From contig CAMPJM010000061.1 in assembly GCA_946886805.1 (NCBI GenBank), positions 1-12,621 of the forward strand: a DNA stretch of 12,621 nt, written 5' to 3'. The notes beneath the pieces are model-generated. The model had not been told where the DNA came from and did not search any database. It saw nothing but the letters and a program-made list of their open reading frames with translations. Below are positions 4,187 to 11,712 of the stretch, in pieces. A program made the position numbers and the translations under genes. The stretch comes from an uncultured Flammeovirgaceae bacterium (GTDB lineage Bacteria > Bacteroidota > Bacteroidia > Cytophagales > Cyclobacteriaceae). Every line of letters starts with the position of its first letter. Position 1 is the first letter of the stretch.

Positions 4187-7033
4187 ATGAAACACTCCAC
4201 TTTAACCCCTTCCCTTATAGAGAATGGCAATTCACAAACCACTCAAATCACCGGTCGTATCCGATGGGACGACAATCTAGAACCTGTTGAAGGTGCAGAA
4301 ATAGAAATAATTGCTGCTAAGTCATTGTCAGAACCAGCTCATGATGGTCATTCCCACAACTGTTCTTGCAAGCTTTCAGGAACGGGACAATTTAACATGC
4401 AGTCGGAAGACATAGACCGTGCAACAAAGACAGGAACCTACAGTATTATTGTAAAAGGTAGCGATGGCCGCATTCTTTATCAGGCAGATGCCGGTAACAG
4501 CTCTTTAAGAAAATCCTGCGCTTATGATATCCTGATCTCAGCTAGTCTTCGGCCAGACAAAATCATTCAACTGCCCACAGTTAAGGTAGGTGATATTGAG
4601 GTAAATGCGGAGCAACTGCGAAAAGCGCAACCTGAAGATATCCTTACTATAGCACGTGCGCTGGTTGATCCTAAAGTAGCCAAAAAGGAAAGAAAGAAGA
4701 TTGTCAGTCTTTCAGAAAAGCTTCTGCCGGCAAGCAGGGATTCAAAGGTATGGATATGTGAAACACCTATACTTCATACTATTTATGAAATTATAGAACT
4801 TAAAAAGTGGCCAAGAGAGGTAGCTCTAAAAGTTGAAGATATACTTCATATGAGATGGACAGGTTTTGCCGAACAGACTCATGAATGTGCCAACTTTAGA
4901 ATTACCTATCAGGATTCGGGTACAGCCGCCGTACCATCGAGCACTGCTGCTCAGGACGTTCTTGATCCAGGTTCAAATCCTCCCGTTGTACTAGCTTCAC
5001 TACCTGCCGGAGGAGTGCCTACTTATATTAAAAGGATTTGCTTCTGGCTGGAAAGAGCACTGGCTTCCTACATAAATGCTCCTTTTAGCATGTTAAATCC
5101 CGCGGCTTCCGGAAAAATTCCGGTGGTAGTGAATTCAGGATCTTACGGGAGCGCTTCTCCTTCGGGCACCTTTTATCTGAATAATAACCTCGATCCTGAT
5201 GTTCTATGTGCTGTCGCTGTTCACGAGCTGTTTCATATGGTTCAGTATGAATATGGCGGATCCGGTACATGGAGATCCTCTGTTTTTGAAGGAGGTGCCG
5301 TTTTTGCTGAAGATTCAGCAGCTGATCTCATGAACAGATATATCGATGAAACTAGGACGAATTTTAATGGAACAGGGGTAATGGCCAACACGAATTTATC
5401 GCTAAACGATGCCAGTTATAAGACCTCTCTTTTCTGGCGTTATATTGCCGAACAGCATTCTGGAGACACGATTGAACCATTTGTGGGCGTAGAAACTTAC
5501 AGAAAAATAATTGAGAAATGTGCTGCCGGAAGCTATTCCAACAATGATGTCAAGGCTGCTATAAGAGAACTTCCCTGGTATCAGGATTTTCACGAATTCC
5601 ATTACCTTGATCCTGCAAGACAGGATCTGACAAACGGTGAAACGACCTTGGGTAATTATGCGCTCGCCTGCTATTTAAAGGACCTTGGCGTCAACAAACC
5701 GGACTCGCGGTTCGATTTTATTGAAGATGAAGAAAACATTCATATTGATAATGTGATAGGCGGCGTTGCGGATATTACCAGCATGCCTTCAGTGACTGTA
5801 ACAAGTACCATGAATCTCACCAACGCAGGAAGTTCAAGTGCTATCACTCAAATAGGGACCGTCAATGACCTGGCAAGTAGATACTATGAGTTAAACATAG
5901 ATCCTGCAGTGACAAATGTTCAGGTAGAATTTATTGCAAATGCCGGCTTTAACAGCCATGTTTTCCAAATCGTTCAGGTCGATGAAGACGGAAACGTGAG
6001 GGATATCCATAGAACAGATAAAAGCAGTTATACAAAAACCATTACTAACGAACGGGGTGGTAAAAAGCTGGATCGACTTGTAGTGGTTGTATCGGGAGGA
6101 GAAGATAGCGGTGGTTTCATTATTAATTTTAATGCTGTCGCACCCTCTCCTGATGTAATGGTAACTCGTTGGCACAGCGCAATGAAGAGGGAATATGAGA
6201 TTAATTCCAAAAATTGGGCTTGGACGTGGGTGTCTCCTGATATCTGGGTAGATAATGACGAGAATGGTGTAGCCGACTCAGAAGTGTTTTTTAACTTTAA
6301 CAACAAGCTTAATATCCGACTACATAACAAAGGGAACGCCGAGGCAAATAATATTCAGGTTTCCTTATTTTATCAAAATGCTGCAGGAGGACTTTCCAAT
6401 GCTGCATGGCTTCCTGTAAGAAATACCATGGGGGATATTCAAACGCTGACTGGCCTTTCACTTCCAGCAGGCAATTCCAGCAATTGGTCAGTTGACTGGT
6501 CTCCTTTGCCTGACGGGGTTAGCAATCATTTCTGTATCCGCGCAGTAGTAACTGTGCCGGGTGACCCTAATACTGATAACAAACGGGTACTTTCCAACTT
6601 CGGCAACGTAAAATCCCGATCTCCTTACTTTGATTTAACGCTCTTACGCAGGAATACGCTCGATCTGATATCCCCGGTAGTGATGAAAATCATTCCGAGA
6701 CTACCCAATTACTACCAGATCTCTCAATATGATGTAAAACGACTTGAGGTAATTAATATGAAACCGGCTGAAGTTCTGTTGGATGAGATCAGAATCTATA
6801 AGGGTTCCAATGAGAGAGAAATCCACAAGCACGAGGATGAACATCTTGAAGAACTGCATCAGCAAGGAGTATTAAACCCCTGCTTGAAAACGCAGCCTGA
6901 TCTGCAGGGTGATTATAAGACCCTTGCAGAAGCATTACCTCCGGGAGTTGCAGGAAGACCAATGGTGACCGTTGTTCATGAAGTAGACGGAATTCCGCTA
7001 GGCGGGGTAACCTTTCTGCTTAGTGAAAAATAA
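4187..7033 (+). CDS. Large HEXXH zinc metallopeptidase, MXAN_6640-like, with CARDB-like domain
   Basis: This 948-residue protein has four visible parts. Residues ~18-120 look like a transthyretin/carboxypeptidase-regulatory fold (TGRIRWDDNLEPVEGAEIEI), with a His/Cys-rich insert DGHSHNCSC. Residues ~130-230 are helical. The peptidase spans ~236-520: zinc motif H346-E-L-F-H350, then Q353, and a probable third ligand E368 in FEGGAVFAED, 18 residues on. A beta-sandwich (~565-650) follows, then a CARDB-like domain (~683-805, SPDIWVDNDENG, LNIRLHNKGNAEANNIQVSLFY). The domain order suits an extracellular protease, yet the N-terminus MKHSTLTPSLIENG has no signal peptide or lipobox, and no type IX sorting domain is seen at the end. 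Export by another route, or action inside the cell, is open. It has its own hairpin terminator. Substrate unknown; the family name rests on motif likeness. Confidence 0.8.
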   Translation: MKHSTLTPSLIENGNSQTTQITGRIRWDDNLEPVEGAEIEIIAAKSLSEPAHDGHSHNCSCKLSGTGQFNMQSEDIDRATKTGTYSIIVKGSDGRILYQADAGNSSLRKSCAYDILISASLRPDKIIQLPTVKVGDIEVNAEQLRKAQPEDILTIARALVDPKVAKKERKKIVSLSEKLLPASRDSKVWICETPILHTIYEIIELKKWPREVALKVEDILHMRWTGFAEQTHECANFRITYQDSGTAAVPSSTAAQDVLDPGSNPPVVLASLPAGGVPTYIKRICFWLERALASYINAPFSMLNPAASGKIPVVVNSGSYGSASPSGTFYLNNNLDPDVLCAVAVHELFHMVQYEYGGSGTWRSSVFEGGAVFAEDSAADLMNRYIDETRTNFNGTGVMANTNLSLNDASYKTSLFWRYIAEQHSGDTIEPFVGVETYRKIIEKCAAGSYSNNDVKAAIRELPWYQDFHEFHYLDPARQDLTNGETTLGNYALACYLKDLGVNKPDSRFDFIEDEENIHIDNVIGGVADITSMPSVTVTSTMNLTNAGSSSAITQIGTVNDLASRYYELNIDPAVTNVQVEFIANAGFNSHVFQIVQVDEDGNVRDIHRTDKSSYTKTITNERGGKKLDRLVVVVSGGEDSGGFIINFNAVAPSPDVMVTRWHSAMKREYEINSKNWAWTWVSPDIWVDNDENGVADSEVFFNFNNKLNIRLHNKGNAEANNIQVSLFYQNAAGGLSNAAWLPVRNTMGDIQTLTGLSLPAGNSSNWSVDWSPLPDGVSNHFCIRAVVTVPGDPNTDNKRVLSNFGNVKSRSPYFDLTLLRRNTLDLISPVVMKIIPRLPNYYQISQYDVKRLEVINMKPAEVLLDEIRIYKGSNEREIHKHEDEHLEELHQQGVLNPCLKTQPDLQGDYKTLAEALPPGVAGRPMVTVVHEVDGIPLGGVTFLLSEK

Positions 7034-7051
7034 TTTCTTAAAATGTAATGT

Positions 7052-7086
7052 ACTTCACAGTAGGATTATGCCTACTGTGAAGTTTT
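7052..7086 (+). terminator. Rho-independent-type terminator after the HEXXH peptidase
   Basis: ACTTCACAGTAGG (7052-7064) and CCTACTGTGAAGT (7071-7083) form a perfect 13-bp stem with a 6-base loop, followed by TTT. It lies 18 bp after the stop codon and should end transcription of the peptidase gene, making the next gene a separate unit. The T-run is short. Confidence 0.8.
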
Positions 7087-7428
7087 ACCAGAATGAAATT
7101 ATGAGTTCTAATTCTTTTAAGTGAGTAAACAAACCATAGTGGGAAATAGTAACCAAAATATAAATTATTGAAAAATAGAGTATTAATCGGATTTACTTCA
7201 AGTCGTTTATAAACCTGCCCCAAAGAATTTCGGGAATGAGGTCAAACGCAATCCTAATTTTCGATGATTTTACTAGCTGAATTTGGTTTCACACAAAGAT
7301 TAGAAAAACGCTTCCAAATTCTCACTTCTGAGTATCCAGTAGAGCAAATTCCAGTGATACCCGTTCAGAGCATTTTTCTGACGAGTCATCCACATCAAAT
7401 ATAAGCCATTTTCCACCTCTCGAAAACC
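7087..7428. other. Intergenic leader before the M28 peptidase gene
   Basis: No gene is supported here. The region must carry the promoter of the M28 peptidase gene, but I see no good TAnnTTTG element on the plus strand. TTCCAGTGATA (7349-7359) and CCACATCAAATAT (7390-7402) recur, the second with one change, before the gene at 4187, at 4060-4070 and 4072-4084. They may be shared regulatory sites or traces of a duplicated leader. Confidence 0.4.
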
Positions 7429-9549
7429 ATGAAACATCTAAATAAAAACGCAATAAAATGTCTGTTAATCTCTCCAGACCAACATTCTTTTTCTATTCAA
7501 GCTGACTCAGTAGAATCAGATGAAAACTTTTTCACTACCTGCAAACCAGGCAACGAGATGGCTAATCTACTAAATAAGAGCCACGAAGAAGGCATGAGAA
7601 CGATTATTCTCCCTATGGATTTAAATAGGAGGGAGGAACAAGAAATTTTTAGAGAATACCTACCGTCAACAGTTGAAATTTCTCCTATTCACCAAGATAA
7701 AGACTCCAAAAGATCGATTTTTGATTTTTGCGGGACATTGAAAATAAAGCCATCGGAAACGTTGTTTATTTCTGCTAGTAGAAAACTAAGAAAAGAAGCT
7801 GCCCAAGAAGGTTATTTTACGGCCTCTCACCCTATGCTCGGGGAATTTATTTTAAGAGGAGAGCAATACAAATTCTATGAAATCAGAGGATCTATAAGAG
7901 AAATCAGTGAATTGAAAGGCTTCATTCCTTATTACCATGAAATGTATGATCAAAGCCAAAGTCTCGTACTAGGAATTCTTTCTGATTCAGGGTTTTCAAA
8001 GGCAGTTCAATATGATCTTGAGATTCTTCAGATTCCCATAGATCCGGCAACAGAAGATCTTATCTTTTGCAAGGTCGACCAATTAGACAAAGAGAAAAGA
8101 AATCTGCTCAAGGACAGGAAAGTAGTTTCATGGTATAAGAATAAGGCTTTGATCGCTTTAGATGGTGATGATCCTAATGACGCATTGGACATCCACGGAG
8201 AGCATGGTCATTTCTGGTTTCTAATGCCAGATCCTGGATTGTTAAAAGAACCTCCACTTTCTCTTTCCAATCAGGAATATACTTTTACAAGTCAGGAGGC
8301 CACGCTCATACAAGCAATTGACAAAAAGGTATTTCTGGAAGTGCCAAGTATTTTTCCCTATCCCAAAGTATTTCCGGAGCTCTTGTTTCCCAAGTGTTCG
8401 GTGTCAGCTACTACCTTTCAAAGTATGGTGGATAAATACAGCGGAGCAGCACCAATTGACAGTTTAGGTTCAATAGTATCCAGAGAAGTACGGCATCCGG
8501 ATAATTCCCGAGTAGTCAATGCATTAGTAAAAGATTTGCAAGGTATGGGCTATTGTGCCTGGACGCATTCCTTCAGTTTTGGTGATCAGGTTTGTAAGAA
8601 TGTGATAGCAGAGTTGCCGGGAAGAGGCATATTGCAGATAAGACCTGAGATTTACGACAAGTTAAAAAAAGTGCTTTACCCATTTCCTGGTCCGGAACCT
8701 CCTAAGCCCTGGTTGAAAGCTTTGGAAGAAATTATGGGTAATGAATGGACCTCGTCAATACAAAAAAGAGCAAAATATCCCTGGGACATCCGACGACTGG
8801 CGGAAATAGAACTAGGGCTTTATCACTACCCTAAATTATGTCATATAGCTAATTTAGGTGCTAAACTGGTAGTTGTTGGCTGCCATTTGGATTCTACGGC
8901 TGCTTCTGATGGTGGATTTGATCCTACTAACGATCCGGCGCCGGGTGCTGATGATAATGCCTCCGGAATTGCCGGTACGCTAGCGGTGGCAAAGTATCTC
9001 ACACAGTTCCGACATAAACTTACACATACCGTTCGCTTTTGTTTTTTCAATGCTGAAGAAGTGGGCATAGTCGGAAGTCAGGCATATGCGTCATTCCTTA
9101 AATCTCACAATGCAAATGTAAAAGCAGTAGTTTGCATGGATATGATCGGATACAACAGCGATAGCAACAGAATTTTTGAAGTTCATGCTGGATATACCAA
9201 TCCCGCAGTCAGGGATATATCTGTGCCAATAGCCAATCAGATATGTCTGTCGGCAAGTCAGCTTGGAAAATTAGCCCCGGCACAGATCTACAAAGGAACG
9301 AATGCTTCATCAGGCGCTGACAGGAATATTTATGACGGTGCAATAGGAAGGAGCGATCATGCTTCCTTTCATCAACAAGGGTACCCTGCAGTAGTAGTTT
9401 CCGAAGATTTCTTTCTTAACGCCCCTGCAGAACCTTCAGCGGATGCTAATCCACATTACCATAGAGCATCAGATAGCGTGATTGATAGCGCTTACGGTGC
9501 CGACATTTCCTGTGCCGTTGCACATGCAGTAAAAGAATTGGCGAAATAA
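7429..9549 (+). CDS. M28-family zinc aminopeptidase with degenerate HAD-like N-terminal domain
   Basis: This 706-residue protein ends in a complete M28 peptidase (from ~325). The two-zinc site is readable: H486 (VGCHLDS), bridging D508 (PGADDNASG), catalytic E543 with E544 (NAEEVG), D571 (CMDMIGY) and H678 (PHYHRASD). Such enzymes remove N-terminal residues or cut small peptides. The first ~140 residues resemble a HAD phosphatase fold: KCLLISPDQHS stands where the nucleophile motif would be but lacks its Asp pair, and SETLFISASRKLRKEAAQEG resembles motif III without the acidic residues, so it looks catalytically dead. Residues ~140-325 are unrecognised. There is no signal peptide, unusual for M28 enzymes, many of which are exported. 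It follows the HEXXH peptidase on the same strand beyond a terminator. M28 is firm; HAD-like is inference. Confidence 0.88.
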   Translation: MKHLNKNAIKCLLISPDQHSFSIQADSVESDENFFTTCKPGNEMANLLNKSHEEGMRTIILPMDLNRREEQEIFREYLPSTVEISPIHQDKDSKRSIFDFCGTLKIKPSETLFISASRKLRKEAAQEGYFTASHPMLGEFILRGEQYKFYEIRGSIREISELKGFIPYYHEMYDQSQSLVLGILSDSGFSKAVQYDLEILQIPIDPATEDLIFCKVDQLDKEKRNLLKDRKVVSWYKNKALIALDGDDPNDALDIHGEHGHFWFLMPDPGLLKEPPLSLSNQEYTFTSQEATLIQAIDKKVFLEVPSIFPYPKVFPELLFPKCSVSATTFQSMVDKYSGAAPIDSLGSIVSREVRHPDNSRVVNALVKDLQGMGYCAWTHSFSFGDQVCKNVIAELPGRGILQIRPEIYDKLKKVLYPFPGPEPPKPWLKALEEIMGNEWTSSIQKRAKYPWDIRRLAEIELGLYHYPKLCHIANLGAKLVVVGCHLDSTAASDGGFDPTNDPAPGADDNASGIAGTLAVAKYLTQFRHKLTHTVRFCFFNAEEVGIVGSQAYASFLKSHNANVKAVVCMDMIGYNSDSNRIFEVHAGYTNPAVRDISVPIANQICLSASQLGKLAPAQIYKGTNASSGADRNIYDGAIGRSDHASFHQQGYPAVVVSEDFFLNAPAEPSADANPHYHRASDSVIDSAYGADISCAVAHAVKELAK

Positions 9550-9609
9550 AATGAGATTTGGGAACGATCAACCGAATAGTTATTTTTATATGGCAGCTGG
9601 CTCACAATT

Positions 9610-10542
9610 TTACTTTTGCCCTCTATTATTGAAGTTCTTTTCCAAGCTCTTTCTGTCCCACTTTGCAAGACTAGCAGCGACAGTGTAGGTGCTGTGGAGG
9701 AAATCCAATAGCGATTCTGAGGGGTTTGCAGCTTTTTGAACCGCTTCATATGGCAGAACGTATTCCCCGAGACCGCGATGATAGTAGCCAGCTGAAGGAT
9801 TTACAGCAGCCTCCTTAAACCCTTCCGGCTCTGGATAAATGTAGCTATAGAAGGCAGCCTGCGGAAAAGATTCATTTCCTGGCCAAAAACCACAACTATA
9901 AACTTCATGCGAATAAGCTTCACGAGCTACCCAGTCAGGAAGATTGGGTACTCCTCCCGGATGTTGGGGCGCCAGGCGTCCTGAAAAACGGGATACAGCC
10001 AGATCAAAGCTTCCCCAGAAAAAGTGAACGGGACTGGATTTGCCCACGAAACCTGATCGGAACTCCGTAAAAACAGCACTAGAATTTAACAAAGCAAGGT
10101 GTAATGCCTTTGCTTCTTTGGGATTGTAGGTTTTATGCTTATCGTCTAAAGGGAAAGGAATGGGATCTACCAGCTCACTGGGGATCGGATTAATAGCAAT
10201 ATCAATACTAAATGACCGTAAACATGTGAAAATATTGTGATAGCAATCCGATACACTTAATGATTGTAAATCATAACTTCTTTCCTCATTGTTGCTTGTT
10301 GTTATCTGAAGTTGGTGTTTTAGAAAGTCCAGATTTATTTGAAAAAACTTTTCTTTATAAGGAAGAACACCAGTTGTAAGACCGTAAGGCGTCGCCAATA
10401 AAGTAACATGCCATGAATGGTTGATCCACGGCATATTGGCTAATTTTATTTTACCCATAATTTGAGTCCACATGTGGATAGTATCATAGGTTTCCTTTCC
10501 TTCACCATAGGATAACTCAGGCCAAAAGTTGGTAGTGTTCAT
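9610..10542 (-). CDS. DUF5996 family protein
   Basis: This 310-residue cytoplasmic protein shows the hallmarks of DUF5996: WPEL followed by ETYDTIHMWTQIMGKIKL (17-34), NHSWHV and TPYGLTTG (41-58), HFFWGSFDLAVSRFSGR (173-189) and SHEVYSCGFWPGN with FYSYIYPEPEGF (211-242). No enzymatic role is established that I know of. The conserved His and Trp residues suggest a ligand- or metal-binding pocket, but that is inference. It starts 42 bp after the FMN reductase gene on the same strand, so the two are probably cotranscribed, and it converges on the M28 gene with 60 bp between stops. I chose ATG 10542; the ATG at 10552 is in another frame. Confidence 0.88.
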   Translation of the reverse strand: MNTTNFWPELSYGEGKETYDTIHMWTQIMGKIKLANMPWINHSWHVTLLATPYGLTTGVLPYKEKFFQINLDFLKHQLQITTSNNEERSYDLQSLSVSDCYHNIFTCLRSFSIDIAINPIPSELVDPIPFPLDDKHKTYNPKEAKALHLALLNSSAVFTEFRSGFVGKSSPVHFFWGSFDLAVSRFSGRLAPQHPGGVPNLPDWVAREAYSHEVYSCGFWPGNESFPQAAFYSYIYPEPEGFKEAAVNPSAGYYHRGLGEYVLPYEAVQKAANPSESLLDFLHSTYTVAASLAKWDRKSLEKNFNNRGQK

Positions 10543-10584
10543 ATCGTTTCATTTTAAATTCAAAGTAAGGTTTAATATGGAATA

Positions 10585-11247
10585 TTATTCAGTCCTGTCG
10601 ATAATATTTTCAGGCTTCTCACCAAGAAATTCTACCCATTGCTTCTTCATACAAGGATAATGCTTTGCCGCTTCCACCAATTCAATGAAAGCTTTGATGT
10701 TTTCTTCAAAGCGTTTTTCCAAAGTAGTATTATTAAGCCTGTTTTCTTCATTGAAAGCCTGGTGTGAAACAGCTAAGGAAAACATGTGCGGGTAAACATG
10801 CGAGCCCAAATGTTCAAGGGGTATTCTCAACGCCCAGAGGCCTCTGTTACCGCCTGCCATTGACGGGGAGGCCGACATCAATAAGCAATGCTTATCGTTA
10901 AAAGGCTGAGGACGGAAGCGGGAAACCCAATCAATGGCATTTTTTAATACTCCCGGCATAGAAAAATTGTATTCAGGACAGCTTATCATAAAAGCATCAT
11001 TGGCATTTAACCTGTTCAAAAAATTCTTAGCACCTGAAGGAAATTCTACAGACTCGACATCCTGGTTATAGGAAGGACAGTCAAATTCACTCATATCGGC
11101 AAAGTCTACTATTCCCCCATGTTTTTCAACAATCTCTGCAGCCAATTGGGCAAGCTTTTTATTGACGGAACTCTTTTGTAGAGAGGCCGCAAACACAAGT
11201 GTTTTTACAGGATCACTCTGTGCTTTTTGTATACTTTGCTTATTCAT
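10585..11247 (-). CDS. NADPH-dependent FMN reductase family protein
   Basis: This 220-residue flavodoxin-fold oxidoreductase probably binds FMN and uses NAD(P)H to reduce flavin, quinone, azo or metal substrates. FMN phosphate is held by the loop ASLQKSSVN (21-29) after the first strand. The family's strongest signature is PEYNFSMPGVLKNAIDW (91-107), and SPSMAGGNRG (127-136) forms the third flavin loop. There is no signal peptide, so it acts in the cytoplasm. The first ~13 residues are variable, but ATG 11247 is the only good start. It is the first gene of a likely two-gene unit with the DUF5996 protein. Its start lies 23 bp from the TTA repeat of the MITE-like element, so its promoter is probably within or beyond that insertion. 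The exact substrate cannot be told. Confidence 0.92.
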   Translation of the reverse strand: MNKQSIQKAQSDPVKTLVFAASLQKSSVNKKLAQLAAEIVEKHGGIVDFADMSEFDCPSYNQDVESVEFPSGAKNFLNRLNANDAFMISCPEYNFSMPGVLKNAIDWVSRFRPQPFNDKHCLLMSASPSMAGGNRGLWALRIPLEHLGSHVYPHMFSLAVSHQAFNEENRLNNTTLEKRFEENIKAFIELVEAAKHYPCMKKQWVEFLGEKPENIIDRTE

Positions 11248-11270
11248 TTATATTTTAGTTAAAGTGTTGC

Positions 11271-11443
11271 TTAGGGCTAGTTGAGAAATAAGTTGTAAAA
11301 ACTAGAGTTAGTTTTTTTGTCTTTATTAAGACATAAAATCTGCGAATAGCCATAGCTATTTATCCGCCAGCTGGCGGATTATAACGCAGAGAAAGAGCAA
11401 AAAAATAAGTATAAACTCACAACTTATTTTTTACAAGCCCTTA
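11271..11443. mobile_element. MITE-like inverted-repeat element, 167 bp, TTA flanks
   Basis: Imperfect terminal inverted repeats bound the element: 11274-11296 (GGGCTAGTTGAG then AAATAAGTTGT) and 11419-11440 (ACAACTTATTT then TTTACAAGCCC); the inner 11 bp pair perfectly. Direct repeats TTA flank it at 11271-11273 and 11441-11443, as expected of a 3-bp target duplication (TNA is typical of some IS5-group elements). Further complementary pairs nest inward: TCTGCG (11339-11344) with CGCAGA (11385-11390), AATAGC with GCTATT (11345-11360), and a perfect 18-bp palindrome ATCCGCCAGCTGGCGGAT (11362-11379). It encodes no protein, so it would need a transposase from elsewhere. The repeats are seen directly; mobility is inferred. 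Confidence 0.65.
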
Positions 11444-11673
11444 AGTTTATTGAAAACGTCGACTCTTCTTAAAGGTTTAGTGTTCGAAGTCGAAAAATAT
11501 GCGTTAAATGAATAATGTATAGTTATCAGATCACCTTCATCTTGATCAATAAAATTTTTAAAGGCATTATTTTCGTTCAGTAGTGCAATTGTTCACCAAC
11601 CATTGTACATTTTAATAGCCACCCATATTGAACAAATTGTCGGCCCGGTTAGAAGCCAATTTTTTAACTTTTG
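11444..11673. other. Intergenic region before the DUF697 gene
   Basis: No gene is supported here. It is AT-rich with frequent stops on both strands. It separates the MITE-like element and minus-strand reductase operon from the plus-strand DUF697 gene. TAACTTTT at 11665-11672 is a one-mismatch -7 element, but no upstream box lies at the right distance. Confidence 0.4.
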
Positions 11674-11702
11674 GCAACCTTTTCCCTGATTTCGCGGTCT
11701 AA
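11674..11702 (+). promoter_or_regulatory. Candidate ECF-sigma-type promoter for the DUF697 gene
   Basis: GCAACCT (11674-11680) and GTCTAA (11697-11702) are separated by 16 bp, the architecture of RpoE/ECF promoters (GGAACTT-N16-GTCTAA in E. coli, GCAACC-like boxes in Bacteroidota). Transcription would start only a few bases before ATG 11713, giving an almost leaderless mRNA. Confidence 0.45.
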
Positions 11703-11712
11703 TATAGAGTAT

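Noticed and set aside
5891..6330. Antisense frames of 94 and 100 codons inside the HEXXH peptidase gene
   Set aside because: Shadows of a long gene with consistent domains on the plus strand.
6900..7033. Type IX secretion sorting domain at the end of the HEXXH peptidase
   Set aside because: The C-terminus (VDGIPLGGVTFLLSEK) lacks the usual pattern of that domain and there is no signal peptide.
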